Positions 42,541 to 51,516 of a DNA stretch of 64,000 bases are shown here, one piece after another. A program made the position numbers and the translations under genes. Location: the NCBI GenBank assembly GCA_039090855.1, contig CM076990.1, positions 201,009,232-201,073,231 of the forward strand, in the 5' to 3' direction. The notes below the pieces were generated by a model that made no database searches, had not been told where the DNA came from, and saw only the letters and a list, made by a program, of their open reading frames with translations. Each line of letters opens with the position of its first letter. The stretch's first letter is position 1. The DNA is from Macrothele yani (lineage: Eukaryota > Arthropoda > Arachnida > Araneae > Macrothelidae).

Positions 42541-43429
42541 GTTCCTCGTACATTGCATTCATGTAATCCCTCAGAAATCCAATTACTACTTTCACACCTA
42601 CTTGTCTACATCAAAGCTGAGTTCGGGCACAATTTTAAGAACCCGAGCTCGCCCGAGCCCGAATTTCATATTTCAAGATAGAGCCCGGGCCCGAACGAGC
42701 CCGAAAACTATGATTAACTTGTTTAAGAATTAAAAAATCTCCGCTTCCAGACTTCCACTTTTTCCTCCCCGTTCAATCACCCGATGTTTTTCTCAGCTGC
42801 GGGGTGGGGAACGGACGTCTATCTACTTCTATAGTTTCCTTGACCATTTATTTCTTCCTCAAATGCTTCGTGGGGCCGGACATCAGGAAAACTCGGGCAG
42901 CACAGCAATCTACATCGTAAGTTGCTCAACAGAATTAGCAGGGAGCTGCCGCGTGGAGGTATGGGGCAAAATTTTGTCAGCGTGCTATCTACTATCCATA
43001 GTTCTTGAAGAAATGTTTCCTTCGCAGAAATCCAGTAATTCGTGGCCTATGGAATTTGTTACCCCAGCTCGCAATGAATAGCCCTGCCGAATTCCTACTC
43101 CCCCATCTAGACCCAGTTGCCGAAGAATTCTCTTTAAGAACTAGAATGTATAAAAAAGTCTCGTGTCCTGAATCATTCAAAATCACATTAAAAGAAAAAG
43201 GAAGAACATTCTCTCCCTCTTCAGAGACCGAGCCCGCTTCGGGCCCGGGATCGACTTCGGGCTCGGGCTCGGGCTCGGGCTCGGCTGGTCTCAGCACTGG
43301 TCTACATGTGTGGTAAATTTCTACTTATTTCGCGCATTACTTCATGATGTGGCATATTCTATGTCGAACTGTGTGTGTCTTTTAAGTCTCATAGAGTTTG
43401 ACACTTTTGGAGCGGCTTTAAATGAAAAA
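42541..43429. other. No gene seen; two CCCGAG/CTCGGG hexamer-rich patches
   Basis: 42630-42710 is rich in CCCGAGCCCGA on the plus strand, and 43225-43285 has GGGCTCGGGCTCGGGCTCGG, its complement. They sit about 500 bp apart in inverted sense and could be paired ends of an unknown repeat or a coincidence. The Gly-Ser frame across the second patch is a repeat artefact. A similar GGCCCGA-rich patch is at 62400. Confidence 0.45.
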
Positions 43430-43753
43430 AATCTGCTAGTCATTGTTGCAATTGGCTCATTATTAACCCTGGCTGGATAGCAGAATTATTATGATTGGCA
43501 ACACGAACTTATTTTCGTATAGGTAAAATGCTAACAATAGTTGTTATCATTGATCAAGAACAGTCACTATCTAGACAGCATAACCATCATTGGTTTGATA
43601 ACAAAATCAGTATCTCATCCACTATTATTATTTGTACTGGAAAGGTAATGTACTGTAATTACTACTGTCTTTTGACGGATGGTATTACCACAGTTATCAC
43701 TGGATGAATTATTTAAATTGTACAATGTGCTGGAATCAGAGAGTAAACTGTAC
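43430..43753 (+). repeat. Degenerate TATCATT-type array, left flank of the mariner nest
   Basis: Irregular repeats such as GTTATCATTGATC, CATCATTGGTTTGATAAC and CAGTTATCACTGGATG. The same kind of sequence continues at 48847, on the other side of the nested mariner. Confidence 0.45.
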
Positions 43754-43877
43754 GTGGTGTGACAATTTAATTCCCGGAATGGGCGCCTAGTGTCGCCCCT
43801 GAGGCGACGCGGGCAGAATCGCGTGCCTATGCGCGTCTGGACATGTTTCAAATAGTGCATGCATTAACCTTAAATCC
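43754..43877 (+). mobile_element. Mariner relic, 5' end with inverted repeat
   Basis: GTGTGACAATTTAATTCCCG matches the reverse complement of the end at 48846 (GGTATGACAATTTAATTCC), so these look like the two TIRs of one mariner. The coding part resumes at 47078 after a long insertion. Confidence 0.65.
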
Positions 43878-43931
43878 ACAGAGCAGGAGACTCAGAGGTT
43901 AATCTTTCATATAGACACATGACAACAATTT

Positions 43932-44146
43932 TTTTTTTATTGGAGGTTTAACGACCACCGTGAGCAACTCAATGGGCTATAAGCAGTCGCCCGTCCCTAA
44001 TTTAGGGTCACTGGCTCCAGGGAAGGGAGAGAGCCAGTGCCGTAAGATAAACACAACATCCATGCCACACCGGGATTCGAACCCGGACCCCGTTCGGATG
44101 AATGATCACAGGCCATCGCTTAGACCACTGCGCCACCGGGGCGGCC
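43932..44146 (-). mobile_element. SINE-1 with perfect 10-bp target duplication
   Basis: The reverse strand reads GGTGGCGCAGTGGTCTAAGC (A box), GGGTTCGAATCCCGG (B box), and a full body to GGTGGTCGTTAAACCTCC with an A-tail. It is flanked by ACAACAATTT (43922-43931 and 44147-44156), inside repeat X. The copy of X at 28.2 kb lacks it, giving an empty site. Confidence 0.93.
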
Positions 44147-44289
44147 ACAACAATTTGGCCCCGATGATCTCAATAGAACAGCGCGCCAGTGGACGGACAT
44201 GGAACTAAAACGTCGAACCGTAACCGTCTGCCTGTGTGTTTTTTTGTTTGTTTGTTTTTTAAGAGTTTACAACTCTCTCCGTGGTGCTG

Positions 44290-44590
44290 GGACGAGGGTG
44301 GCCTAGTGGACAACGTTCGTGACTGCCACGGAGAAGATCTCGGGTTCGATCCCAGCAGGTACGAACTATCGAACACTAAATATCCGCCGTGCGTCGGATG
44401 GGCAAGTTAAGCCGTCGGGCCCCGGGTATAAGGACGTCTTCCTCCCTCTTTCTACATCGCTTTCGTGTCATTGTCCTATCGGACACTCTAGCCTAAATCT
44501 CCTAGCTTCCTATTTCTAAGGGTTGTTTAAGACCTGGTGTCAGACACTCCCTTCCTAAAATCCTCTATGTATGATCTGATCTGATCTCCG
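44290..44590 (+). mobile_element. SINE-2, complete copy
   Basis: The head has GGGTGGCCTAGTGGACAACG (A box) and GGGTTCGATCCCAGC (B box). The body has AAATATCCGCCGTGCGTCGG and GTTAAGCCGTCGGGCCCCGG. The conserved 3' part is GGGTTGTTTAAGACCTGG and CACTCCCTTCCTAAAATCCT, and it ends TATGATCTGATCTGATCT. Confidence 0.9.
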
Positions 44591-44766
44591 CGGTGCTACT
44601 TATATAGCTAGCTACTGCTCAAAGACCTTTAAGATACATAGACTGGAAACCCGTAAGTTAATCGTGCGACATTTGAAGTTCAGCGTTGTACGGCAAGAAT
44701 CTGTCCCATCTCGTTGTTTACTAAAGGTGTTCGTGTGTTTATATCAGTTACGTCCGTTGTTTTATA

Positions 44767-46168
44767 CACTGCTGGTCACCCAAAATGCAACACCAAGAAG
44801 ACACGAGACAGGAAAGCCAGATTTACTGGACACATAACAACAGATACAAAGATGAAACGATTGAGCTTACTGGCCCGTGCGACTTGCGAAACACGCAGAC
44901 ATCAATAGTTCGTGTGGCCCCCATGGCTGGCAATAACGGCCGCTGCACGCCGCGGCTTCGAACGAAAGAGGCTTTGGATGTGGGCTTGGGTTATGTCGGT
45001 CCAGGCTGCTTCCACACGTTGCCACAGTTCCTCAGGCGTAGCCGCGGGTGGTGCTTGCAGAGCCACTCGGTTGCCGATCAGCGACCAGACGTGTTCGATG
45101 TGAGACATATCGGGAGGACAGGCGGGCCACGGCAGCAGTGACACCTGATGGGCCGTGAAGAATTGTTGCACGATGCGTGCCACTTGCGGGCGCGCATTGT
45201 CCTGTTGAAACGTGGCCGCTGGCAGGTTCTGCAGGTAAGGTATGACTACACTGACTTCGGAGATGTAGCGGTGACTGTTGAGTGTACCGGCGATGCGTAC
45301 CAGAAAGGTGCGGGTGACATATCCAATTGCTCCCCAAACCATAACGCCAGGTGACAGACCGGAATGGCGATGCATAATGCAGGCGTCATACAGTGTCTCG
45401 CTGCGGTGCCGCCACACACGGATCCGACCACCGTGGTGTTGCAGGCAGAAGCCGGAATCGTCGGAGAAGACAATGTCGTACCGTTCCGTAGTCCAGGTGT
45501 GGCGTTCAACAGCCCACTGCCGCCGCACTCGCCGGTGGTGTAACGTTAATGGTAATCGGAGCAATGGGCGCCGTGCGACAAGTCCCTGCTCCTGCAGATG
45601 ACGTCGAACGATACGTGCTGACACAGGCTGTTGCGAAACACACCCTAATTCCTGCGCTAACGTTCGTGATGTGGCGGTGCGAGCCGTCAATGCCCACCGC
45701 ACAACATGCCGGTCCTCTCGTTCGGTGGTGTGCCGCGGCTGGGGCAGTCGCTCACGTCGGTCCTTCCGTCCCTCCTGCACCCACCGAATCCATACTCGCC
45801 TCACTGTGGCTGGATGTCGTCCCACACAGGCGCCGATATCTCGGTACGATAAACCGCTGTCGCGATAAGCCACTATTCGTCCTGTGTCGAACTCTGAAAC
45901 GTGCTAGAATGACTGCCGTATTCTGCGACGAGGCATCAGGAAGCTTCCCACACACAGGTCCGGCAGCACAACACACTTCCACTACTTACACCCCGCCTTC
46001 TGTGCACCCCTCTTATCGTGCTTCTCGGTGGCATGCCGGGCGCACATGATTTGCATATGCCCTGTAATGCTAATCGTTTGCATGTCCTCTCGCGGGCGAC
46101 GCATGCTGCGAATTTCAGGCCAATCGGATGCTTCCTTCTTGGTGTTGCATTTTGGGTGGCCAGCAGTG
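44767..46168 (-). mobile_element. Tc1-like transposon, both TIRs and TA duplication present
   Basis: Left tip CACTGCTGGTCACCCAAAAT and right tip (minus strand) CACTGCTGGCCACCCAAAAT continue into GCAACACCAAGAAG on both sides. TA flanks lie at 44765-44766 and 46169-46170. At 1,402 bp the length is typical. It sits within the repeat X element. The transposase inside has a single stop, so this is the best-preserved full Tc1 in the window. Confidence 0.95.
44902..45936 (-). pseudogene. Tc1-like DD34E transposase with one early nonsense codon
   Basis: The ATG at 45936 starts MPRRRIRQSF, then TAG (45906-45904), then an uninterrupted frame of about 334 codons to 44902. Helix-turn-helix: EFDTGRIVAYRDSGLSYRDI, GACVGRHPATVRRVWIRW, then ARIVRRHLQEQGLVARRPLL. 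The catalytic triad is D in DIVFSDDSGFCLQ, D in FQQDNARPQVA, and E in PDMSHIEHVWSL, with 34 residues between the last two. The C-terminus is RAAAVIASHGGHTNY. The length of 344 codons fits the family. Apart from the stop, the catalytic residues are present; SDESRF has become SDDSGF. The frame after the stop has no early ATG, so it cannot be expressed as it stands. Confidence 0.93.
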
Positions 46169-46170
46169 TA

Positions 46171-46839
46171 TATATAACCAGTAAGATTTATTATTTTTTG
46201 TTTTTTTAATAGTATGTATATATTCTAAAGTACAGTATTTCAGAAAATGATATAGCCAGATTTAATGAGCTAAACAAATTTTCAGTTAAACAAAACTTTT
46301 TAATGAGCTACAAAATTTTCAATTTAAACAATTCTCTTTTCCGAGATTTTTTTATCCCCGAGATTTGAAATTGTATAAACTCAAAATTATGTAAATAGAG
46401 CATTTCTTTCTATCATGTTTAATTTTATTTATTTTTCTTCCACTGAGTAGCTATTACGAACTCATAACACTGCGGGGAAAACCTCCAATTAAAAGTTTTG
46501 TTCTCGGCAACTTCTCTTAAGAATAAATAAATGGCCACATTAAAATGATTTTTGGCATTACTTAGAGTCTGAAATACGAACTTCATGCAACTAGATCACG
46601 CAGTTTGCAAGCCGCTGAAGCCGAAATATATTTTACACGTTGGACAAGAGACGTTTCCATTTCAGTTATTTCATATCACTCAAAATTACGACAATGATAC
46701 TTTCTTTAATCGTATGTTAAAAGGTGCAAAGTCCAATTTATCCCCCATTGAAGAAAAATTTATACGCAGTATTGTAACAACGTAAAATTCCTTCTTTCTC
46801 GCAGATAAAAGAGCTTAATTAACGTTGTTTACATAGGAA
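46171..46839 (+). other. No clear gene; 66-codon frame at 46585-46785
   Basis: AT-rich interior of the X element. A frame starting MQLDHAVCKPLKPKYILHVG and ending LSPIEEKFIRSIVTT has a protein-like composition but no family I recognise. It could be a remnant of the element's own protein or chance. Confidence 0.25.
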
Positions 46840-47077
46840 ACCTGCCGTTTTGCCGTACAAGCTCTTCGATCAAAATGTCGCTAGCTGCTGTCACTCATTT
46901 ACACAAGAACTTCCAGTCTAGTCTATATATATTTTGAAGGTCTTTGCCACTGGTACCGTATCATGTGACAGACGCTATAGTAGTTTCATGTCCGACCACT
47001 GGGGCGCTGTCTTAAAAACGAGAGTTGAACCTTTGTCTCTCCTCTTCTGTGCTCAAACCAGTAGGGTCATTAGTAAG

Positions 47078-47233
47078 TGAGGAGTTGCAGAAGCAATACA
47101 AGTCTGTGTGTGAGTTTTGAGGTAAAAATGAATGATACAAATTTAGAATAGAGCATAAAAATCAAATTCTGTGTGAAGATCGGCAAAAAGTTCTGCTGAA
47201 ACGTTAGAACTATTGAAAGTTGCGTGTGGTGAG
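47078..47233 (+). pseudogene. Mariner transposase relic, N-terminal part
   Basis: In broken frames the text gives SVKIGKSSAETLELLKVACG, the mariner helix-turn-helix region. It stops at 47233 in GTGGTGAG and resumes after the hAT insertion with GEDAMKKSSVFEWHK at about 48258, so the two halves were once continuous. Confidence 0.7.
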
Positions 47234-48257
47234 CATTGGCGTAGGAAAGAGAGGGGCACAGGTGGCTCAAACCCCTCCCATTGGATATCAAGGCACATTT
47301 TCTCTTAAAAGGCGAATCACATGATTACTTTTTCTTTTTTAAAGCTGAATTTTAAATCTTGTTCATTAAAAATATCAAAATGAATCTGAAAAACCGATAT
47401 AAAACTGACTAAAATCACATCTTTTTCCAACGAAGTCGCGGAGTTTTGTCGAATCCCTTTGAATTCGTTTCTTTGGCGCATATTTCCACGTGCCAGCAAT
47501 ACACTCGCAGGGTTTACTCGCTGTCGTTAACAATAAGACAAGAGGAAAGACCAACCACTGCGACAGAATCCTTATCAAGTTGTGAAACTGCTGTTTGTTT
47601 TGCTTTGTTTTTGAACCCCAATATCAAGAAATTACTACAAATTCTATCAACCTCTCTGTCCCAACAGCCACTCCGGAAAGTACATTTTCTACTCTCAGGC
47701 GTCAGAAAATGTATCTTCGAAATAATGTCTAATTCTCGACTTTCTGGACTTGCTTTGCTGAACATTTATCGAGAAGTAGAAGTAAATACAGGTTTCATAT
47801 TTTCAAGGCAATGGCTGCGAAGCGCAGTTACCTTGCTCAATTACGCTAAGATATATAAGTATAATTTTATTAAAGTACTAGCAAAACTTTACATTTTCTA
47901 TATTCTGCATTATTATATATTTTATAAAATAACTAATTTTAAAATTGCGCCTTTATAAATAACTCCGAGAAATTGAATACTGAGAGCGAAGTTCCCTGTT
48001 TTATATTAACCACATTTAATAAATATATAGCCCTCCACATTACATAAGGCTTTGTATCAAACTTTTGTAAATCAGTATTTTAATTATCAATAAAAATTTT
48101 AATTTATTAATGAATTTATATAATTATTCTAAGTAATGAATTACTGATAATTAACACTTAATTATTAATTGATTATCTTAGATTAGTAATTATTTTCGGT
48201 GTTTGGGTATAAAACTACTTGAGCCCTCCCCATAATTTTTGAATTGCCACGCCCCTG
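47234..48257 (+). mobile_element. Internally deleted hAT element with perfect 8-bp target duplication
   Basis: It is flanked by GTGGTGAG at 47226-47233 and 48258-48265. The ends are CATTGGCGTAGGAAAG on the left and CAGGGGCGTGGCAATTC (reverse complement) on the right, typical hAT-type CAG-GGCGT termini. Its 1,024 bp keep only the C-terminal part of a transposase and a long AT-rich 3' region. It interrupts the mariner relic exactly within the motif coding GEDAM. Confidence 0.85.
47617..47796 (+). pseudogene. hAT transposase C-terminal (dimerisation) domain remnant
   Basis: Within a longer open frame (47446-47958), NPNIKKLLQILSTSLSQQPL and then MSNSRLSGLALLNIYREVEV follow the pattern of the hATC domain, where an L-rich strand, a serine-glutamate-arginine segment and an RLSGLALLSI-like helix are usual. 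The SERSFS-type centre is altered (RKVHFLLSGVRK). The DNA-binding and catalytic parts are missing, so no activity is expected. Assignment rests on the RLSGLALL helix and on the element's ends. Confidence 0.6.
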
Positions 48258-48846
48258 GTGGTGAGGATGCTATGAAAAAGTCAAGTGTCTTTGAGTGGCA
48301 TAAGAGCCGAAAAAGACACAGATGCCACTCTCGCAGTTCAAAACCATGCTTTTGTGTTTTTTGCATCAAAAGGAGATAGTTCATCACGAATTCATTGAAC
48401 AGGGACGAAAGGTCAACCAACAATGCTAATTAAAGGTGTTGAAAAGGTTACAGGATTCTGTTCGAAGGAAAAGAGCCTGACAATGCCCAAAGAAATAATG
48501 CGCTTAGTGTTCGTGACTTCCTGGCTAAGAAATCAATTACCAAATTATATCATCCACCTTATTCACCCGACTTAGCCTCTTCTGGTTTCTGATTATTCCC
48601 CAAAATAAAAACTGCCATGAAAGAACGAAGATTTTCAAATATTTTTGACATCCGGCGTAACGTGACAAGGAACTCCAAAGTATTCCATAAACAGCGTTTC
48701 AGGTACGATTCCAGCAATTCACTCAACGTCTAACTAACTGCATAGCTGCGGAAGGCGATTACTTCAAAAGTTACAATAGCCACTAGTGCACAGGTACGCA
48801 CACAATTTTTGTTCAGGTGCATAAGGAATTAAATTGTCATACCTCT
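48258..48846 (+). pseudogene. Mariner transposase relic, rest of the copy to the 3' TIR
   Basis: GEDAMKKSSVFEWHKSRK is followed, after an internal loss, by EIVHHEFIEQGRKVNQQ, VLKRLQDSVRRKRA, then NNALSVRDFLAKKSITKLYH and PPYSPDLASSGF (third catalytic D of DD34D lost). The C-terminus has AAEGDYFK-like text near 48750. The second catalytic D (HDNA) is damaged. The right TIR ends AATTAAATTGTCATACC at 48846. Confidence 0.75.
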
Positions 48847-50619
48847 ATTATCACCATTGTCAGCTATCAATATTATGGAATTATCATGGTTATGTTAACA
48901 GATTAAATTATTGTCAGGAAAGTACGAATCATGTTATCATTGAGGACATTGATAAAGTTTCTGGTTGATTTAATCCCTTACCTAAATGAATTTTTTCGAC
49001 TTTCAGGTTTCGACGCATAAGTTTTTTGCACAGTCAAACACCACATATAATCAGTTTTTCTTTCAAGCATACATCTCCCCCCCTCCCCCGGAAACGACTA
49101 TTCGTTACCCTGGAGACATTTTATGTTACCGAGCCAAATGTTAATAAATTCAGGCTATAATGAAAAAGAAATTTTCATTTCTTTTGATAATACAAATATT
49201 TTTTCAAATTATATATATTTTTAAATGTGTTCAAGTATTATAGTTTATTTTGCCTAAAAAGTGTATTAAGAAACATGCCGTTCTTCAAAATATAATAAGT
49301 AGTGTAGTAATACCTCATAGTCAGGGAATCGCATTTCAGGATTAGGAGTGTGTTGAATGCATTTTAATAGATGAGAATTTCAAGTCTTTTCGGTGTAACA
49401 GACGTGAAAAAACAAAATGAAAAAACAGTGAAACAGAGAGAAAGTGATTAAATGAACTGTCCATTATGGATTATATCCTATGCTGTATTTTTTTTAGGTA
49501 AGTACTAAAACATTTGTGAACTACCAATCCTAACTGAGATTTCATTCTACAGTTTTAATTTCACATGTGCATTTTAAATTGTAATCATTAGACCATATAA
49601 AAAAAAGCTATTTTACAGTGCTGCTCTATTCTGAAAGTTATCTTGGTGAAAACAAAAGAATTTTTATAGAAAACTGGCAAGTTAAACTTCACATTTTAAC
49701 CTGGTTTTTACTTATGTGGCAGCATTTAGATGACTATATATATTTTTATTTGGCGATTGACTGTTTTCAGAATGAGATTTTGTGGCTGTAGTCCAATTTG
49801 CAATATTTTTACCCTCCTCCCTCGTTTAGCTGGAGAAAGTTGGTTCTTGGAACCTTTGAAGAAGTAATTACTACTATATGTACAATAATTACTTTTATAT
49901 ATGTAAATATAGTACTTAAATATTATATAAATGGCAAAGGGAAAACTTGCTCCCTCTAAGGTTCCATTTGCCACCCCCGGACAAAATGTCCTGAAAGAAA
50001 CACTGCGCTAATGAGCTCGCATAATACGAAGTTACACATAAACCGAAATTTTTGTAGACCCATTGAACTTCCTAACATTCTCCCTTGTTGTCTTAACTGC
50101 ATATTACGACCGATAAATTTTGGAGAAACTGCATATATCGAAGTTCATCACGGGTATCAGCAAACAAAAGAAGTGGCATTCGCCCAGTTTCTAACTCTCC
50201 CTCTTTCGCTGGAGAAGTAGAATTACCAGCTGCTGAAAATACTCTTCGGTTTCCCTTACAGACAGATCAATTTGCAAGAAAGAATGTTTCAGTTGTTTTT
50301 TTACTACATCCATCTACTACGTTTGCCACACATTCCTGGGCAAATGCTGCCTTTTATCCCCTCCCCTCGCCACCTTTCAGTCACTTAACGTCTATTTAGA
50401 AACGCTACAGTTTATTTTGCACACAGAAACATTTCAATCACTGCGTCAAAGGATGTTTTAGACTGTTGATGCACCTGAACCAAATGGTGCTCATCATTTT
50501 CTGCGCTCCTCAAACAGAAATGTTCATATCCGCTGGCAAGCAATTTCTTTCCCGTTCTGATCTCGGTAATACCGACCATAAATCTGTATGTACTACTGAG
50601 ATCAGAGAAAGGACAGCTT
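48847..50619. other. No gene seen
   Basis: Begins with TATCATT-type text (right flank of the mariner nest) and continues AT-rich with small frames lacking motifs. A short C-run lies near 49078-49090. Confidence 0.6.
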
Positions 50620-50997
50620 TACTCTACTCTCTGCTTTATGAGCCAAGGCATGATTCATGATTGGGTCCCCATGACGCGGACATCATGCCACTATCTATTC
50701 TCTGCTTCATGAGACAAGGCATGATGCTACTCCCCATGACCATTACTCTATTCTCTGCTTCATGAGTTTAGGCATGATGCTACTCCCCATGACACATACT
50801 CTATTCTCTGCTTCATGAGCCAAGCATGACGCTACTCCCCATGACGCATACTCTATTCTCTGCTTCATGAGCTAAGCATGATGCTAGTCTCATGACGCGG
50901 ACATCATGCTACTGGGTAGAAACATCTTTTCTACTATTCCATTCTCTGCTTCATGAGCCAAGGCATGATGCTAGTCACCATGATGCTAGTCCCCATT
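50620..50997 (+). repeat. Minisatellite, ~53-bp unit, six imperfect units
   Basis: CTCTGCTTCATGAG recurs at about 50629, 50700, 50754, 50807, 50859 and 50944, each followed by GGCATGATGCTACTCCCCAT. The spacings are 71, 54, 53, 52 and 85 bp, so the outer units are longer. No coding role. Confidence 0.9.
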
Positions 50998-51004
50998 ATT
51001 CATT

Positions 51005-51375
51005 GATTAGATAGATAAATAGCGGAGAAAGAAGCAGTAAGTGAGAAAGATAAAAAAAGAAAGAAAACAGACGGACAAATACATAGAAAGGAAGGAAAAA
51101 AAGGAGAAAAGAGAGGTAGAAAATTTGAAAGAGATATAAAATCACCAAGAGAAAGAGAGAGAAAGAGAGAGAGAGGTGGACGAAGGAGAACTTGAAGGAC
51201 GACAGAAGGAGGAAAAGAGACAAGAAGCAAAAAGATTGAAAACATTAAATAGAGAAATTAAAAACATGAGCCATCGATCTAGAAGTGTGACGACAGCGAA
51301 AGAGAGAATGATAGAAACAGAAAGAGGAAAAAGGAAGAAAAGAAGAGAGAAGGAATTGAAAAAAGTAAATTAACT
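51005..51375 (+). repeat. Purine-rich strand-asymmetric tract (~370 bp)
   Basis: The plus strand is dominated by AGAAAG, GAGAGA and GAAGGA blocks with few pyrimidines. The lysine/glutamate-rich frame on one strand and the Ser/Leu/Phe-rich frames on the other are composition artefacts. A similar tract lies at 56260-56620. Confidence 0.8.
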
Positions 51376-51442
51376 AGTAAGTAAGGTAAGATATATGTCT
51401 CAAAGAAGTTGTCAAAGTACCCTCCTGGGCCAGATCATTATG

Positions 51443-51475
51443 ACGATATATGATCTGGCCCAGATCATATATCGT
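51443..51475. repeat. Perfect 16-bp palindrome with 1-nt spacer
   Basis: ACGATATATGATCTGG (51443-51458), C, CCAGATCATATATCGT (51460-51475), directly beside an orphan Tc1 end. Confidence 0.9.
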
Positions 51476-51502
51476 TGTCTCTAATTCAATTGCTCTTCAG
51501 TG
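51476..51502 (+). mobile_element. Orphan Tc1-like 3' terminal repeat
   Basis: TGTCTCTAATTCAATTGCTC and TTCAGTG, then TA, matches the right end of the Tc1 copy just downstream. It faces that copy's left end across 14 bases, forming a ~30-bp palindrome. Only the last ~27 bp of the element are present. Confidence 0.8.
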
Positions 51503-51516
51503 TATATGTGAATATA

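Larger units (their letters stand above)
43878..47063. mobile_element. Large long-TIR element (repeat X), inserted in the mariner; itself full of insertions
   Basis: Both ends carry related inverted sequence. The left end from 43878 (CACAGAGCAGGAGACTCAG, CAGCGCGCCAGTGGACGGAC, TAGACTGGAA, TTGTACGGCAA near 44690) matches the reverse complement of about 46840-47063. Once inserted SINEs are removed, the terminal repeats extend at least 300 bp with gaps. Flanks CTTAAATC (43870-43877) and CTCAAACC (47064-47071) agree at 6 of 8 bases. Long TIRs with an 8-9 bp duplication suggest a Mutator-like non-autonomous element, tentatively. No transposase of its own is seen. Confidence 0.5.

Noticed and set aside
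42630..43285. Inverted CCCGAG/CTCGGG patches as TIRs of one element
   Set aside because: The match rests on a simple hexamer and does not extend into unique sequence, so chance or simple-repeat origin is as likely.
43005..43316. 103-codon frame with a (Gly-Ser)n / Glu-Pro repeat
   Set aside because: The repeat part comes from a GGGCTC hexamer array; the rest has no recognised domain.
45853..45873. Internal GTG start for the Tc1 transposase at 44.9-45.9 kb
   Set aside because: Animal mRNAs rarely use GTG and the conserved ATG (45936) with the family's N-terminus lies upstream, followed by a TAG. It is a nonsense-mutated gene.
44912..46049. Plus-strand frames of 63-166 codons across the Tc1 copy
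   Set aside because: All lie opposite the conserved minus-strand transposase and have no motif of their own.
50620..50997. Regular repeats with short intervals, as in a CRISPR array
   Set aside because: The units are imperfect, directly abut and lack unique spacers of even size; there are no cas genes and the DNA is clearly from a eukaryote. It is a minisatellite.
51000..51373. Ser/Leu/Phe-rich or Lys/Glu-rich frames suggesting membrane or coiled-coil proteins
   Set aside because: They reflect strand-biased purine composition, not coding sequence.
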